In this document: piece by piece, positions 35,122-44,320 of the stretch
Position numbering within the stretch: position 1 is the first letter of the stretch
How the letters are laid out: every line of letters starts with the position of its first letter
Assembly: GCA_963797765.1 (NCBI GenBank)
Contig: CAWCQU010000003.1
Location: forward strand, 496,001 to 560,000
DNA from: JBGPTK01 sp963797765
GTDB taxonomy: Bacteria; Acidobacteriota; Terriglobia; Acidiferrales; UBA7541
Direction of reading: 5' to 3'
Length of the DNA stretch: 64,000 nucleotides
Made by a program: the position numbers and the translations under genes
The notes under the pieces: generated by a model
What the model was told of the DNA's origin: nothing
What the model saw: the letters and a program-made list of their open reading frames with translations, nothing else
The model's database searches: none

Positions 35122-36027
35122 ATGCGCGAATGGTTGGAGTACAGCGCCGCCTGGCTGCTCCTCAAAACGCTCAGTTCGATGCCCCGGCCGATGGCGCGCG
35201 CTGCGGGAGTCGCCATGGCGAGCATCGCGTTCCGTTTGCGCCCGCCCCTGCGCCGCGCGGCGAATTGGAATCTCCGCCTCGCCTTTCCCGATTGGGATGG
35301 ACCGCGCCGCCGCAAAGTGATTCGCGGAATGGTCCGCAGCATCGGCTGGATGGCCGGCGAATTCTCGCAATTTCCAAAATACACCCGCCAGAATATCGAA
35401 CGCATCGTGGTGCTCGACGGATTCGAAAATTTCGCCGCCGCCCAACAAAAAGGGAACGGCGTGATCTTCCTCACCGGCCACATGAGCGCCTGGGAACTCG
35501 CGCCGTTCGCCCACGCGCTGTACGGCCACCCTTTGCATTTCCTGGTTCGGCCGATCGATAACGGCCGCGTGGACGCTCTCGTCAATTATTACCGCTGCCT
35601 TTCCGGAAATCGTCCCATCGAAAAAAATCGTTCGGCCCGCGTCATTCTGGAAGTCTTGCGCGATCAAGGCACGGTAGGCATCCTGTCCGACGTCAACACC
35701 ACGTTAGCGGAAGGCGTCTTCGTCGATTTCTTCGGAATCCCCGCCTGCTCCACCACTGGAATCGCCAGAATTGCTTTGCGCACGGACGCGCCCGTCGTCC
35801 CTGGATTTCTCCACTGGGATGAAAGTCTGCGAAAATACCGGCTGCGCTTCGAGCCCGCCGTGCCGCTGGTTCGCTCCGGCGATGACGAAGCCGACGTCCG
35901 CGACACTACGGCACGCTTCATGAAGGTGATCGAGGAGTACGCGCGCACCTATCCCGATCAATGGCTGTGGGTCCACAAACGGTGGAAGACCCGGCCGCCG
36001 GGCGAGAAGCCGGTTTATCCGTTCTGA
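35122..36027 (+). CDS. LpxL/HtrB-type lysophospholipid/lipid A acyltransferase
   Basis: 301 residues of the LpxL family (pfam03279). The catalytic HxxxxE is visible as LTGHMSAWELAPF (H120, E125), followed by HFLVRPIDNGRVD, SARVILEVLRDQGTVGILSDVN and the C-terminal YARTYPDQWLWVHKRWKTRP, which is highly characteristic. It transfers an acyl chain, usually to a Kdo-lipid A precursor, on the inner membrane. LpxD follows 42 bp downstream on the same strand, so both act in lipid A synthesis. ATG at 35122. Confidence 0.9.
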   Translation: MREWLEYSAAWLLLKTLSSMPRPMARAAGVAMASIAFRLRPPLRRAANWNLRLAFPDWDGPRRRKVIRGMVRSIGWMAGEFSQFPKYTRQNIERIVVLDGFENFAAAQQKGNGVIFLTGHMSAWELAPFAHALYGHPLHFLVRPIDNGRVDALVNYYRCLSGNRPIEKNRSARVILEVLRDQGTVGILSDVNTTLAEGVFVDFFGIPACSTTGIARIALRTDAPVVPGFLHWDESLRKYRLRFEPAVPLVRSGDDEADVRDTTARFMKVIEEYARTYPDQWLWVHKRWKTRPPGEKPVYPF

Positions 36028-36069
36028 GCGGTTCCATTTCGGGAATTCCCTTTTTGAGACGAGGTCACC

Positions 36070-37101
36070 ATGCCGAAAACGATCCAAAAGAAAATCACAC
36101 GCACCGCGGGGGAACTCGCTGCTTTCCTGGGGGCGCAGCTCGAAGGCGATCCCGCCGCCAAAATCTCCGGAATCTCGGGCCCCGAAAGCGCGGGTCGCGA
36201 GGACTTAATCTACGTCAATAACCCGAAAAATCTCGGCGTCGCGTCTGGCTCCGCTGCGGTTTGCGTGCTGGTTCCTATGGAATTGCGTGTGGCCGAGAAG
36301 ACCTTGCTACGCGTTGCCGATCCCAAGCTGGCATTCGCGAAAGCCGCCACATTTTTGATTCCACCCTCAGCGATCGCAACTGGAATTCATCCCACCGCAG
36401 TGATCGCGCCCACAGTTCATCTCGCAACAAATGTATCCGTCGGACCGTACGCAGTAATCGAAGACGAAGTAGAAATCGGCGAGGGAACTGAAATCGGAGC
36501 ATTCTGTTTCGTGGGCCGGGAATCTCGCATAGGCGAAAATTGCCGCCTATTTCCGCGCGTTACGCTATACGCTGGCACCCGCTTAGCCAGCAGTGTAATC
36601 GTGCATTCGGGAACAGTAATTGGCGGCGACGGCTTCGGCTACGTCTCGGAAAACGGCCGCCACTTGAAATTTCCACAGCAGGGAACCGTGGAAATTGGCG
36701 ACGACGTGGAAATCGGCTGCAACACGACCATCGATCGCGGATCGCTGGGCACCACGCGCATCGGCGCAGGCGTAAAAATCGATAACCTCGTCCAGGTCGC
36801 CCACAACGTGCAAATTGGCGACCACTCCATCATCGTTTCGCAAACCGGAATTTCAGGCAGTTGCAAAATTGGCAAGCACGCCATCATCGGTGGCCAGGCC
36901 GGCCTCGGCGAACATTGCACGATCGAGGATGGAGCAATTCTGGGCGGCCAATCCGGCATCCTTCCGGGCAAGATTATTCGTTCGGGAAAAGTAGTTTGGG
37001 GCACTCCGGCGCGTTCGCTCGATCGGTTCAAGGAACAGTTCGCATGGCTCGGCCGCCTGCCCGAACTTGCCAAGCGCGTGAGCAAGCTCGAAGAGAAATA
37101 A
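36070..37101 (+). CDS. lpxD: UDP-3-O-(3-hydroxymyristoyl)glucosamine N-acyltransferase LpxD
   Basis: 343 residues, the usual length. The N-terminal uridine-binding domain (about 1-100) is followed by a left-handed beta-helix of hexapeptide repeats (IHPTAVIAPTVHLATNVSVGPYAVIEDEVEIGEGTEIG). LpxD signatures are GGDGFGYV, IGCNTTIDRGSLGTTRIG and the catalytic-His segment VAHNVQIGDHSII. It adds the N-linked acyl chain in lipid A synthesis, in the cytoplasm. GAGACGAGGTCACC precedes the ATG. Its presence shows an outer membrane with lipopolysaccharide-like lipid A. Confidence 0.95.
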   Translation: MPKTIQKKITRTAGELAAFLGAQLEGDPAAKISGISGPESAGREDLIYVNNPKNLGVASGSAAVCVLVPMELRVAEKTLLRVADPKLAFAKAATFLIPPSAIATGIHPTAVIAPTVHLATNVSVGPYAVIEDEVEIGEGTEIGAFCFVGRESRIGENCRLFPRVTLYAGTRLASSVIVHSGTVIGGDGFGYVSENGRHLKFPQQGTVEIGDDVEIGCNTTIDRGSLGTTRIGAGVKIDNLVQVAHNVQIGDHSIIVSQTGISGSCKIGKHAIIGGQAGLGEHCTIEDGAILGGQSGILPGKIIRSGKVVWGTPARSLDRFKEQFAWLGRLPELAKRVSKLEEK

Positions 37102-37174
37102 GCACGGCGAAGATTTCAGGTTCGATCTTCCCGGGGACGCCGCCGGGCCCGGACTCGCAATAGGCAGCCTGCAG

Positions 37175-37795
37175 ATGCCGCTAATCACAACTCAATGTCG
37201 GACCGTGGTGGTGGGGGGGCACGCTCGCAATGTCGGCAAAACGTCGCTGGTAGTAGACCTGATTCGATCCTTCCCCGAGGCCAACTGGACGGCAATCAAA
37301 ATTACCCATCATCGCCACGTCGTGAATTCGGGAGATGACAAATCGGTCGGTCCTTCGCTCGACCCCAAGCCCTTCTCGCTGGATGAGGAGCACGATCGTT
37401 CGGGAAGCACTGACACATCGCGATACCTGGTTGCGGGGGCGGCACGATCGTTGCTGCTGCGAACCAAACAGGGTCGCCTGGGGGATGCAATTCCGACCCT
37501 GGTCACAACCATCGAACAAGCAAAATATGCAATTCTGGAGAGCAATGCTGTTCTCGAATTCCTAAGTCCTTCTCTTTACCTGGTAGTCCTCAACCCCGGG
37601 CAAGATGACTTCAAAGATTCTGCGCGTACTGCTCTCAATCGAGCAGATGCGTTTATTCTGCGCTCACCGCTCATTGGATCCAGTTGGCAAAATGCGTCTT
37701 CGCAAATTGTCGAAAAGAAGCCACACTTTCTGCAACCGCTTGGCGAACCGCTTGCCGTTTCCGTTTCAGCTTTTGTCCGTCGACATCTGTTTTGA
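37175..37795 (+). CDS. MobB-like P-loop NTPase
   Basis: 206 residues. The N terminus has a Walker A-type loop GGHARNVGKTSLVVDLIRSF; the spacing before GKT is slightly unusual. Further segments are AIKITHHRHV, TDTSRYLVAGAARSLLLRTKQGRLGDAIPTL and LEFLSPSLYLVVLNPGQDDFKDSA. This resembles MobB-type GTPases but molybdenum-cofactor genes are absent. It sits between lpxD and the hopanoid operon, 73 bp after lpxD. Function in this context unknown. Confidence 0.6.
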   Translation: MPLITTQCRTVVVGGHARNVGKTSLVVDLIRSFPEANWTAIKITHHRHVVNSGDDKSVGPSLDPKPFSLDEEHDRSGSTDTSRYLVAGAARSLLLRTKQGRLGDAIPTLVTTIEQAKYAILESNAVLEFLSPSLYLVVLNPGQDDFKDSARTALNRADAFILRSPLIGSSWQNASSQIVEKKPHFLQPLGEPLAVSVSAFVRRHLF

Positions 37796-38189
37796 CCGGT
37801 TTGCCGTCCTCCTCCAGTTAACACGTACCCTCTTTTTTGTTGACCCCAAAGGGTTTCCAATTGATAATTCCCGTGCAGGGGGGTATCTGGTACCATTTGA
37901 GGGGGTCGAAAGTTACAAACAGATGAATTAGGCATGCTCCTGGCTCATAAGGTAGCCCCGATAGATTGAACGGGATTCTTTGGGCCACAGTGGAGGGTGT
38001 TGCCGGAAATAAATTTCTCTCGTGCGACCGTACCACGCCGGATGGCACGGTTCGAGTTACCCCTTGGGTTCCGGATGCTCAAGCACTCGCTGAGGCTCTG
38101 ATGGGTTTTAGCCGATGAGAATCAAGTTTGAGCGTAAAACCTTTATGAGCGCTCTTTAATCGAACTATTAGGAATGGAACTTATGAGGA
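37796..38189. other. Gap upstream of the hopanoid operon, with a short remnant-like frame
   Basis: About 400 bases, A/T-richer than its neighbours. A frame at 37966-38118 (TTG start, 50 codons) encodes ILWATVEGVAGNKFLSCDRT then PWVPDAQALAEALMGFSR, which reads like a protein fragment, but it lacks a clear ribosome binding site. The hopanoid operon promoter must be in this gap; no unambiguous -35/-10 pair was identified. Confidence 0.35.
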
Positions 38190-40217
38190 TTGGTTTTGGC
38201 AGAAGCTAAACTGGGTTTGCAAGTGACAATGGATCGGCCGGGAATCACGCCCCACGGGACGCTTGAGCAGAAGCTTGAGCGCGCCCTGGATCGTGGTGTC
38301 CGGATGCTACTTGGGATCCAGGCCACCGAAGGATATTGGTGGGGCGAGCTAGAGGCCGACACTACCCTGGAATCCGACTACATCTATTATCTCAGCATTC
38401 TTGGGCAGCTCGATTCCCCCAAAGTACCCAAACTGGCCGCTTATGTTCGAGATAGGCAGCTCCGCGATGGCGGCTGGAATATTTATCCGGAAGGCCCAGC
38501 CGAACTAAATGCCACGGTTAAGGCTTACTTTGCCCTGAAGCTGGCGGGTGATGCCGCCGATTCGCCGCATTTAAGCCGCGCGAGAATTCGAATCCACCAA
38601 CTCGGTGGGCTTGAGGCCACGAATTCCTATACGCGTTTCTACCTCGCGCTGGTCGGGGCCATCAGTTGGGAAGTGGTTCCAGCGATTCCGCCCGAGCTGA
38701 TGTTGCTTCCGAATTGGTTTTACGTGAATCTCTATGAGATGTCATCGTGGACCCGGGGGATCGTAATCCCTCTGACGATTCTGTTCGCCAATAAACCCGG
38801 CTGGCGAGTTCCCGAGCATGCCCATGTGGATGAATTGTTCCGTGATCCGGCGCGTAAAGCTGCCGCATTTGCATGGGACCGGAAAGTCTTCTCATGGCGC
38901 AATGCCTTCCTCGCGCTCGACAAGCTATTAAAAGTTCATGAGCGCATGCCTTGGAAGCCGTTCCGCAAACGCGCCCTGTCCCTGGCCAAGACTTGGCTTT
39001 ATGAGCGCCTGGAGCGCAGTGACGGCTTGGGCACGATTTATCCGGCGATGATGAATTCCATTTTCGCGCTCATGGCTTCGGGTCATCCAGTGGATGATCC
39101 CCTTACCGCGCGCGAGATCAATCATCTGGCCTCCTACGAAATCGAAGAGAACGGCACGCTGCGCGTTCAGCCGTGCATTTCGCCCGTATGGGATACGGCC
39201 ATAGTCATGGTTTCTTTGGAAGAGGCCGGAGTGGCGGCCGACCATCCGGCACTTGTTTCCGGCGCAAGCTGGCTTTTGGACAATCAGATCCTCGGTCCGG
39301 GCGACTGGCAACTAAAGAATCCGGATGCGGAGCCTGGCGGCTGGGCCTTCGAATTTCGCAATGAATTCTACCCCGATGTGGACGACACGGCATTCGTGTT
39401 GATGGCGCTTCAGCACGTTGCACTGCCCGATAAGAACCGCCTGGATCAGGGCGTAAGCCGCGGATTGAAGTGGATGCTCAGCATGCAGAACCGCGACGGC
39501 GGTTGGGCTTCCTTTGACCGGAACAATGACCGCGCCTTGCTCACTCACATTCCCTTTGCCGACCACAACGCCATGATCGACCCTTCCACCGCCGATCTTA
39601 CGGCACGAGTGGTCGAGTGCCTGGGACGATTTGGCTGGCAAGCCTCGCACCCGGTGATTCAGCGCGCCATGAAATTCATGGCCAATGACCAGACTCCGGA
39701 AGGGCCGTGGTATGGACGTTGGGGTGTGAATTACATCTACGGGACGAGCGGCGTACTTCGCGCTCTGGAAACAATCGGCCAGAGCCATACTGAAGACTGC
39801 CGCCGGGCGGCCGCCTGGCTGCGTTCCGTTCAGAACACCGATGGCGGATTTGGTGAATCCATTGCCTCCTACTACAATCCAATTCTGAAGGGGCAGGGCA
39901 GAAGCACACCTTCCCAAACGGCTTGGGGCCTGATCGGATTGCTCGCTGTGGCGGGTCCGGATGATCCCGCCGTTGAGAAAGCGGTGGGTTACTTGGTGGA
40001 GCATCAGAACGCCGACGGAACCTGGGACGAAGATTTGTTCACCGGCACGGGCTTCCCGTGCGTGTTTTACCTGAAATACCACCTGTACCGGAACGCGTTT
40101 CCGGTGTACGCGCTGGCTCGCTACCGCAATATGCGTCAAGGAGCGATGGAAGGACGCGCGCTACGGGTTGAACCGCAATATTTGGCACCACAAAATGGAA
40201 ATGGGGTGAAGCAATGA
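38190..40217 (+). CDS. shc: Squalene-hopene cyclase
   Basis: 675 residues. It cyclises squalene to hopene at the inner membrane. The catalytic DxDDTA motif is present as DVDDTAFVL (about 396-404), and several QW repeats are visible (QLRDGGWNIYP, QNRDGGWASFD, QNTDGGFGES, QNADGTWDED). Length and motifs are complete. First gene of the operon; it overlaps hpnH by an ATGA. Start is ambiguous: TTG at 38190, TTG at 38196 with GAGG 7 nt upstream, or ATG at 38229. The TTG at 38196 has the best spacing. Confidence 0.96.
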   Translation: MVLAEAKLGLQVTMDRPGITPHGTLEQKLERALDRGVRMLLGIQATEGYWWGELEADTTLESDYIYYLSILGQLDSPKVPKLAAYVRDRQLRDGGWNIYPEGPAELNATVKAYFALKLAGDAADSPHLSRARIRIHQLGGLEATNSYTRFYLALVGAISWEVVPAIPPELMLLPNWFYVNLYEMSSWTRGIVIPLTILFANKPGWRVPEHAHVDELFRDPARKAAAFAWDRKVFSWRNAFLALDKLLKVHERMPWKPFRKRALSLAKTWLYERLERSDGLGTIYPAMMNSIFALMASGHPVDDPLTAREINHLASYEIEENGTLRVQPCISPVWDTAIVMVSLEEAGVAADHPALVSGASWLLDNQILGPGDWQLKNPDAEPGGWAFEFRNEFYPDVDDTAFVLMALQHVALPDKNRLDQGVSRGLKWMLSMQNRDGGWASFDRNNDRALLTHIPFADHNAMIDPSTADLTARVVECLGRFGWQASHPVIQRAMKFMANDQTPEGPWYGRWGVNYIYGTSGVLRALETIGQSHTEDCRRAAAWLRSVQNTDGGFGESIASYYNPILKGQGRSTPSQTAWGLIGLLAVAGPDDPAVEKAVGYLVEHQNADGTWDEDLFTGTGFPCVFYLKYHLYRNAFPVYALARYRNMRQGAMEGRALRVEPQYLAPQNGNGVKQ

Positions 40218-41407
40218 GATTTCCGATGAGCCTGACCGCCAACATGACCGGGTATCTTGCCGGGAAGGCGATTCGTGGCGAGAAAAAATATCCGCTGGTG
40301 ATGATGCTGGAACCGCTGCACGCGTGCAATTTGACCTGCACCGGCTGCGGGCGCATCCGCGAATATAAATCCACGATCAACGACATGCTCACGGTGGAGC
40401 AGTGCATCGCCGCGATGCACGATTGCGGCGCTCCGATCGTTTCCATCTGCGGCGGCGAGCCGATGATCTATCCGGAAATCGGGCGGCTGACGCGCGAAAT
40501 TCTGGCGCACAAAAAGAATATTTATCTGTGCACGAACGGAATGTTCATTCGCAAGCGCCTGCACGAATTCAAACCCACTTCGCGCTTTTTCTTTAACGTG
40601 CATTTGGACGGGATGGAAAAGACGCACGATCTTTGCGTCGAGCGTGACGGCGTGTTCCGCGAAGCCATCGAGGGAATCAAGGCGGCCAAGGCTGCCGGAT
40701 TTCTGGTTTGTTCGAATACCACGATCTACAAGGAAACCGATCTTGAGGAAGTAGGCGAGTTGTTTGAATATCTCTACAAGCTGGGCGTGGACGGCTACAT
40801 GCTTTCGCCCGCTTATTCCTACGCGGCCGTGCAAACAAAGGATATTTTCATGTCGCGCGAGGAAGTGCGCGAGAAATTCCAGCGGGCCAGCCGCATGCTT
40901 GAAAAATATAACGTGATGACCTCGCCGATTTACATGGAATACCTGCGCGGCGAGCGCGAATTGATGTGCACGGCCTGGGGCAATCCCACTTACAACCCTC
41001 GCGGATGGAAAGGCCCGTGTTATTTGATGACCGACGCGCATCATCAGTCTTTCAGGGAGTTAATTGACAACACTCCGTGGGAAAAATACGGCCGGGGCCG
41101 CGATCCGCGCTGCCAGGATTGCATGGTCCACGCCGGTTACGAAGCTTCCGCGGTTTTGGGCGGAAATAAGAAATTGGGCGACACCTGGAAGATGCTGCGC
41201 TGGCAAGTGGCTGGGCGCATGGGCGCGGTAAACGGAAAGCTCTACCAGGGCAACGGAAACGGAAAAGCAAACTCGAATGGAAATGGGCATTCGAACGGCA
41301 ACAGCCATTCGAATGGAAATGGAAATGGACACGCGCACGACGAATCGATGGCCAACGTCGCCGCGAATGCGAGCAAACAGAACGATGAGGTCTTCCGCAT
41401 TTTATGA
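40214..41407 (+). CDS. hpnH: Adenosyl-hopene transferase HpnH (radical SAM)
   Basis: 397 residues. HpnH adds a 5'-deoxyadenosyl group to hopene to form adenosylhopane. The radical SAM cluster CNLTCTGC (C38, C42, C45) and the GGEP motif (CGGEPMIYPEIG) are present, as is NVHLDGMEKTHDLCVERDG. An extra tail of about 45 residues at the C terminus is rich in Asn, Gly, Ser and His (from GKLYQGNGNGKANS to GNGHAHDES), encoded near 41250-41340; such tails are not part of the family core. ATG overlaps the shc stop (ATGA). Confidence 0.95.
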   Translation: MRFPMSLTANMTGYLAGKAIRGEKKYPLVMMLEPLHACNLTCTGCGRIREYKSTINDMLTVEQCIAAMHDCGAPIVSICGGEPMIYPEIGRLTREILAHKKNIYLCTNGMFIRKRLHEFKPTSRFFFNVHLDGMEKTHDLCVERDGVFREAIEGIKAAKAAGFLVCSNTTIYKETDLEEVGELFEYLYKLGVDGYMLSPAYSYAAVQTKDIFMSREEVREKFQRASRMLEKYNVMTSPIYMEYLRGERELMCTAWGNPTYNPRGWKGPCYLMTDAHHQSFRELIDNTPWEKYGRGRDPRCQDCMVHAGYEASAVLGGNKKLGDTWKMLRWQVAGRMGAVNGKLYQGNGNGKANSNGNGHSNGNSHSNGNGNGHAHDESMANVAANASKQNDEVFRIL

Positions 41408-42453
41408 CGGCTTGTAGTGCGCCGGGCCGGACCACGCTGGTAACCGGGGCTGCTGGCTTCGTCGGCAGTCACGTCGCTCGACATCTCTCTCTGCAAGGCT
41501 TACCAGTTCGAGTGCTGCTGCGCTCCACCAGCAGTCTATTGGCGCTTGCGGATTTGCCGGTCGAGCGCGTGGAAGGCGATCTTCGCGATGTTGCCTCACT
41601 CGATCGTGCTTTGCGCGGAGTGAGCCGCGTAATTCATGTGGCGGCGGATTACCGCTTGTGGTGCCGCAATCCGCAGGAAATTTATGAGAACAACGTCACC
41701 GGAACTCGCAATTTGCTGGAGGCGGCGGGACGAGCAGGTATAGACAAATTTGTTTACACCAGCACCGTTGCCACGATTGCCGTTCACCGGCCGGGCTCGC
41801 TGCCGAATGAAGAGACCAAGGCCGGTGTTGACGAAATGATCGGGCATTACAAGCGCTCGAAATTCATGGCGGAACAAGAGGCGTTGCGCGCCGCGGCAAA
41901 TGGCTTGCCGGTGGTGATCGTAAATCCCACCGCGCCAGTGGGCCCGGGGGATTGGAAGCCGACGCCGACCGGACGCATCATTCTGGATTTCCTGAATGGA
42001 AAAATGCCCGCGTATGTGGATACGGGATTGAATTTCGTCGCGGTGGAAGATGTGGCCGCGGGGCACGAACTGGCTGCCGAGCACGGACGGATTGGCGAAC
42101 GCTACATTCTGGGCGGACGCAACATGACATTGAAAAATGTTTTGGATGCGCTGGCGAAAATTACCGGACGTCCCGCGCCGCGCGTGCGTCTGCCGCATGC
42201 CGTGGCTCTGGCCGCCGCCTATGGCGATCAATTGTATTCGCGCGTGGTTGGCCGCGAGCCGCAGATTCCGGTTGAAGGCGTGCGCATGTCTCGCCATAAA
42301 ATGTGGGTGGAAAGTTCGAAAGCGGCGCGCGAATTGGGATATCAGGCCGGTTCGATTGAAGGGGCGCTCGAACGAGCTGTCCGGTGGTATCAGGAGCATG
42401 GTTACGTGAATCCGGCGCGCGGTGCGCGTGAGGCGCATCCGGCGGCGGCCTAA
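41404..42453 (+). CDS. hpnA: HpnA, NAD-dependent sugar epimerase/dehydratase family
   Basis: 349 residues of the extended SDR fold. The Rossmann motif TLVTGAAGFVGSHVARHL (GxxGxxG at 15-21), TSTVATIAV, the YxxxK motif HYKRSKF and NPTAPVGPGDWKPTPTGRII are visible. HpnA is a standard member of hopanoid clusters; its exact substrate is unresolved, but side-chain modification is proposed. ATG overlaps the hpnH stop by ATGA; 8 bp to hpnG. Confidence 0.92.
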   Translation: MTACSAPGRTTLVTGAAGFVGSHVARHLSLQGLPVRVLLRSTSSLLALADLPVERVEGDLRDVASLDRALRGVSRVIHVAADYRLWCRNPQEIYENNVTGTRNLLEAAGRAGIDKFVYTSTVATIAVHRPGSLPNEETKAGVDEMIGHYKRSKFMAEQEALRAAANGLPVVIVNPTAPVGPGDWKPTPTGRIILDFLNGKMPAYVDTGLNFVAVEDVAAGHELAAEHGRIGERYILGGRNMTLKNVLDALAKITGRPAPRVRLPHAVALAAAYGDQLYSRVVGREPQIPVEGVRMSRHKMWVESSKAARELGYQAGSIEGALERAVRWYQEHGYVNPARGAREAHPAAA

Positions 42454-42461
42454 GGAAAAAT

Positions 42462-43220
42462 TTGAAGATACTTGTCACCTTCGCGCTGGAAACCGAATTC
42501 GCTCCGTGGCGGAAATTGCGCGCGTTCCGGCGCGTGGGCAGCGAATCGCATGCGCTCTATGAAGCGCAGATCGGCGAGGCTCAAGTGAAAGTGGCGCTCA
42601 CCGGCGTCGGACCTGAAAATGCCCGCCGCGCTTTGCGCAGCGTTTTAATTTTTGCTCCGGACGCGGTGATTTCGTCCGGGCTCGCGGGCAGTTTGAAGCC
42701 AGAGCATCGCGTGGGACATATCCTGGTGGCCGCCGCGGTGCGTGATTTGCAGGGAAATAGCCAGATCGAAAGCGACTCCGCGCTGCTTGATTTAGCGGCG
42801 AATTATGGAGTCCGGCGAGTGGAAATGTTCGCTACGGCGGATGAAGTGATCCATAGTGCATCTGAAAAGCGCCGCTTGAGTTTGCAAGCCGATGCCATCG
42901 AAATGGAAAGTTTTTTTGTCCTTTCGGAGGCGAAAGCCTTCGGAATTCCGGCAGTCGCGATCCGCTCGATTTCCGACGATGCCAGCGAAGATTTGCCGAT
43001 CAATCTCGACGGCATCTCCGATGAACACGGACAAATTCGCTTCGGCAAAGTGATTGGCCGCCTTGCCCGCGCGCCGCATCGTTTGCCTGGAATATTGCGG
43101 CTGGGACAGCAGAGCCGGCATGGCGCCGAAAACCTGGCGAAATTTCTCGATGCCTTTGTGGGTTCGCTCGCTACTCGCGGAATCGTTCCGGCTAGTATGC
43201 CCGAGGTTGCAGCCGTATGA
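42462..43220 (+). CDS. hpnG: HpnG, hopanoid-associated nucleoside phosphorylase
   Basis: 252 residues. HpnG removes adenine from adenosylhopane to give the ribosyl or phosphoribosyl hopane. The phosphorylase fold is seen in VTFALETEFAPW, LTGVGPENARRAL, SSGLAGSLKPEHRVGHILVA, and AIEMESFFVLSEAKAFGIPAVAIRSISDDASEDLP, which carries the Glu-Met-Glu and Asp motif. Start is TTG at 42462 with AAGGA 6-10 nt upstream. Its last bases overlap the ATG of the next gene (ATGA). Confidence 0.92.
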   Translation: MKILVTFALETEFAPWRKLRAFRRVGSESHALYEAQIGEAQVKVALTGVGPENARRALRSVLIFAPDAVISSGLAGSLKPEHRVGHILVAAAVRDLQGNSQIESDSALLDLAANYGVRRVEMFATADEVIHSASEKRRLSLQADAIEMESFFVLSEAKAFGIPAVAIRSISDDASEDLPINLDGISDEHGQIRFGKVIGRLARAPHRLPGILRLGQQSRHGAENLAKFLDAFVGSLATRGIVPASMPEVAAV

Positions 43221-44320
43221 ATCCGGTTAGCTCCCAACTCGAGGATCAGAAGCACGTGGCAGCCACCAACGGCACGATGCGCGCCGGAGTGTATCGCGGC
43301 GAGCGGCGCGTGGTGGTGGAAGATGTGCCGGTTCCGCAAATTTGCGATGGCGAGGTTTTGTTCCGCGTCGCGGCCTGCGGAATTTGCGGCACGGATTTAA
43401 AAAAGATTCATCACGGCTTCGTCGATCCGCCCGTAATTCTGGGACACGAACTTGCCGGCACCGTCGTGAAAGTGGGCCGCGGCGTAACCGCGTTTAAGGA
43501 AGGCGACCGCGTAGTCAGTTTTCACCACATTCCCTGCGGGGCTTGTTTTTATTGCGAACGAAAATTGTTTTCGCAATGTCCGGAATATAAAAAGGTCGGA
43601 CTGACGGCTGGCTTTCAGCCCAGCGGCGGCGGCTTTGCGCAGTATGTGCGCGCCATGCCCTGGATTGTCGAGCGCGGGATGCTCGCGCTGCCGGCAAATG
43701 TAACTTTTGAAGAAGCCACGTTCGTCGAGCCCGTCAACACCTGCCTGAAAGCGGTGCGCAAAGCTCGCGTGGAAGCCGGCGAAGATGTTCTGGTGATTGG
43801 ACAAGGCCCCATCGGCCTGCTGCTGATGATGCTGGCGCGCGAGGAAGGCGCGGTGCTGATGACCAGCGATCCCATGCCGCAGCGCCGGGCGAAAAGCAGG
43901 GAATTGGGCGCCACAATTTCAATTGATCCGGCCGCGGACGATCTTTCCAAGGAAGTCCGCAAGCGCACTTCGGGCCGGGGAGCGGATGTTGTAATCATCG
44001 CCGTGCCGAATCCGGCATTGGTGGAAGTGGCCTTATCTCTCGCGCGGCCGGGTGGCCGCGTGCTACTGTTTGCTCATAATGATCCGGTAATGCGAATCGA
44101 ATTTCCCGCCGCGGCGGTGGGCGTCGAGGAGAAAGAAATCCTGGGGAGTTACAGCGCTTCGGTGGAGGATCAAAACGAATCGGCTCGCCTCGTTTTCGAG
44201 CGGCGTCTGCCGGTCCGCCAGTTGATTTCCCACAAGTTTCCCTTGGAGGACATTGCTCAAGCGCTGGACTTGGCTGCCCGTCCGTCCGGTGATACTTTGA
44301 AGGTGGTGGTAACGCCCTAA
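43217..44320 (+). CDS. Zinc-dependent MDR-family dehydrogenase within hopanoid operon (first)
   Basis: 367 residues of the zinc alcohol dehydrogenase (MDR) superfamily. The catalytic zinc Cys (ACGICGTDLKK) and GHELAG are visible, plus the structural zinc lobe CGACFYCERKLFSQC (four Cys). The NAD(P)-binding motif is VLVIGQGPIGLLLMML. The substrate is unknown; similar proteins are sorbitol or threonine dehydrogenase-like. Overlaps hpnG by an ATGA and is followed by a second MDR gene with a 1 nt overlap, so both are translated with the hopanoid genes. A role in reducing the hopanoid side chain is a hypothesis. Confidence 0.85.
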   Translation: MNPVSSQLEDQKHVAATNGTMRAGVYRGERRVVVEDVPVPQICDGEVLFRVAACGICGTDLKKIHHGFVDPPVILGHELAGTVVKVGRGVTAFKEGDRVVSFHHIPCGACFYCERKLFSQCPEYKKVGLTAGFQPSGGGFAQYVRAMPWIVERGMLALPANVTFEEATFVEPVNTCLKAVRKARVEAGEDVLVIGQGPIGLLLMMLAREEGAVLMTSDPMPQRRAKSRELGATISIDPAADDLSKEVRKRTSGRGADVVIIAVPNPALVEVALSLARPGGRVLLFAHNDPVMRIEFPAAAVGVEEKEILGSYSASVEDQNESARLVFERRLPVRQLISHKFPLEDIAQALDLAARPSGDTLKVVVTP

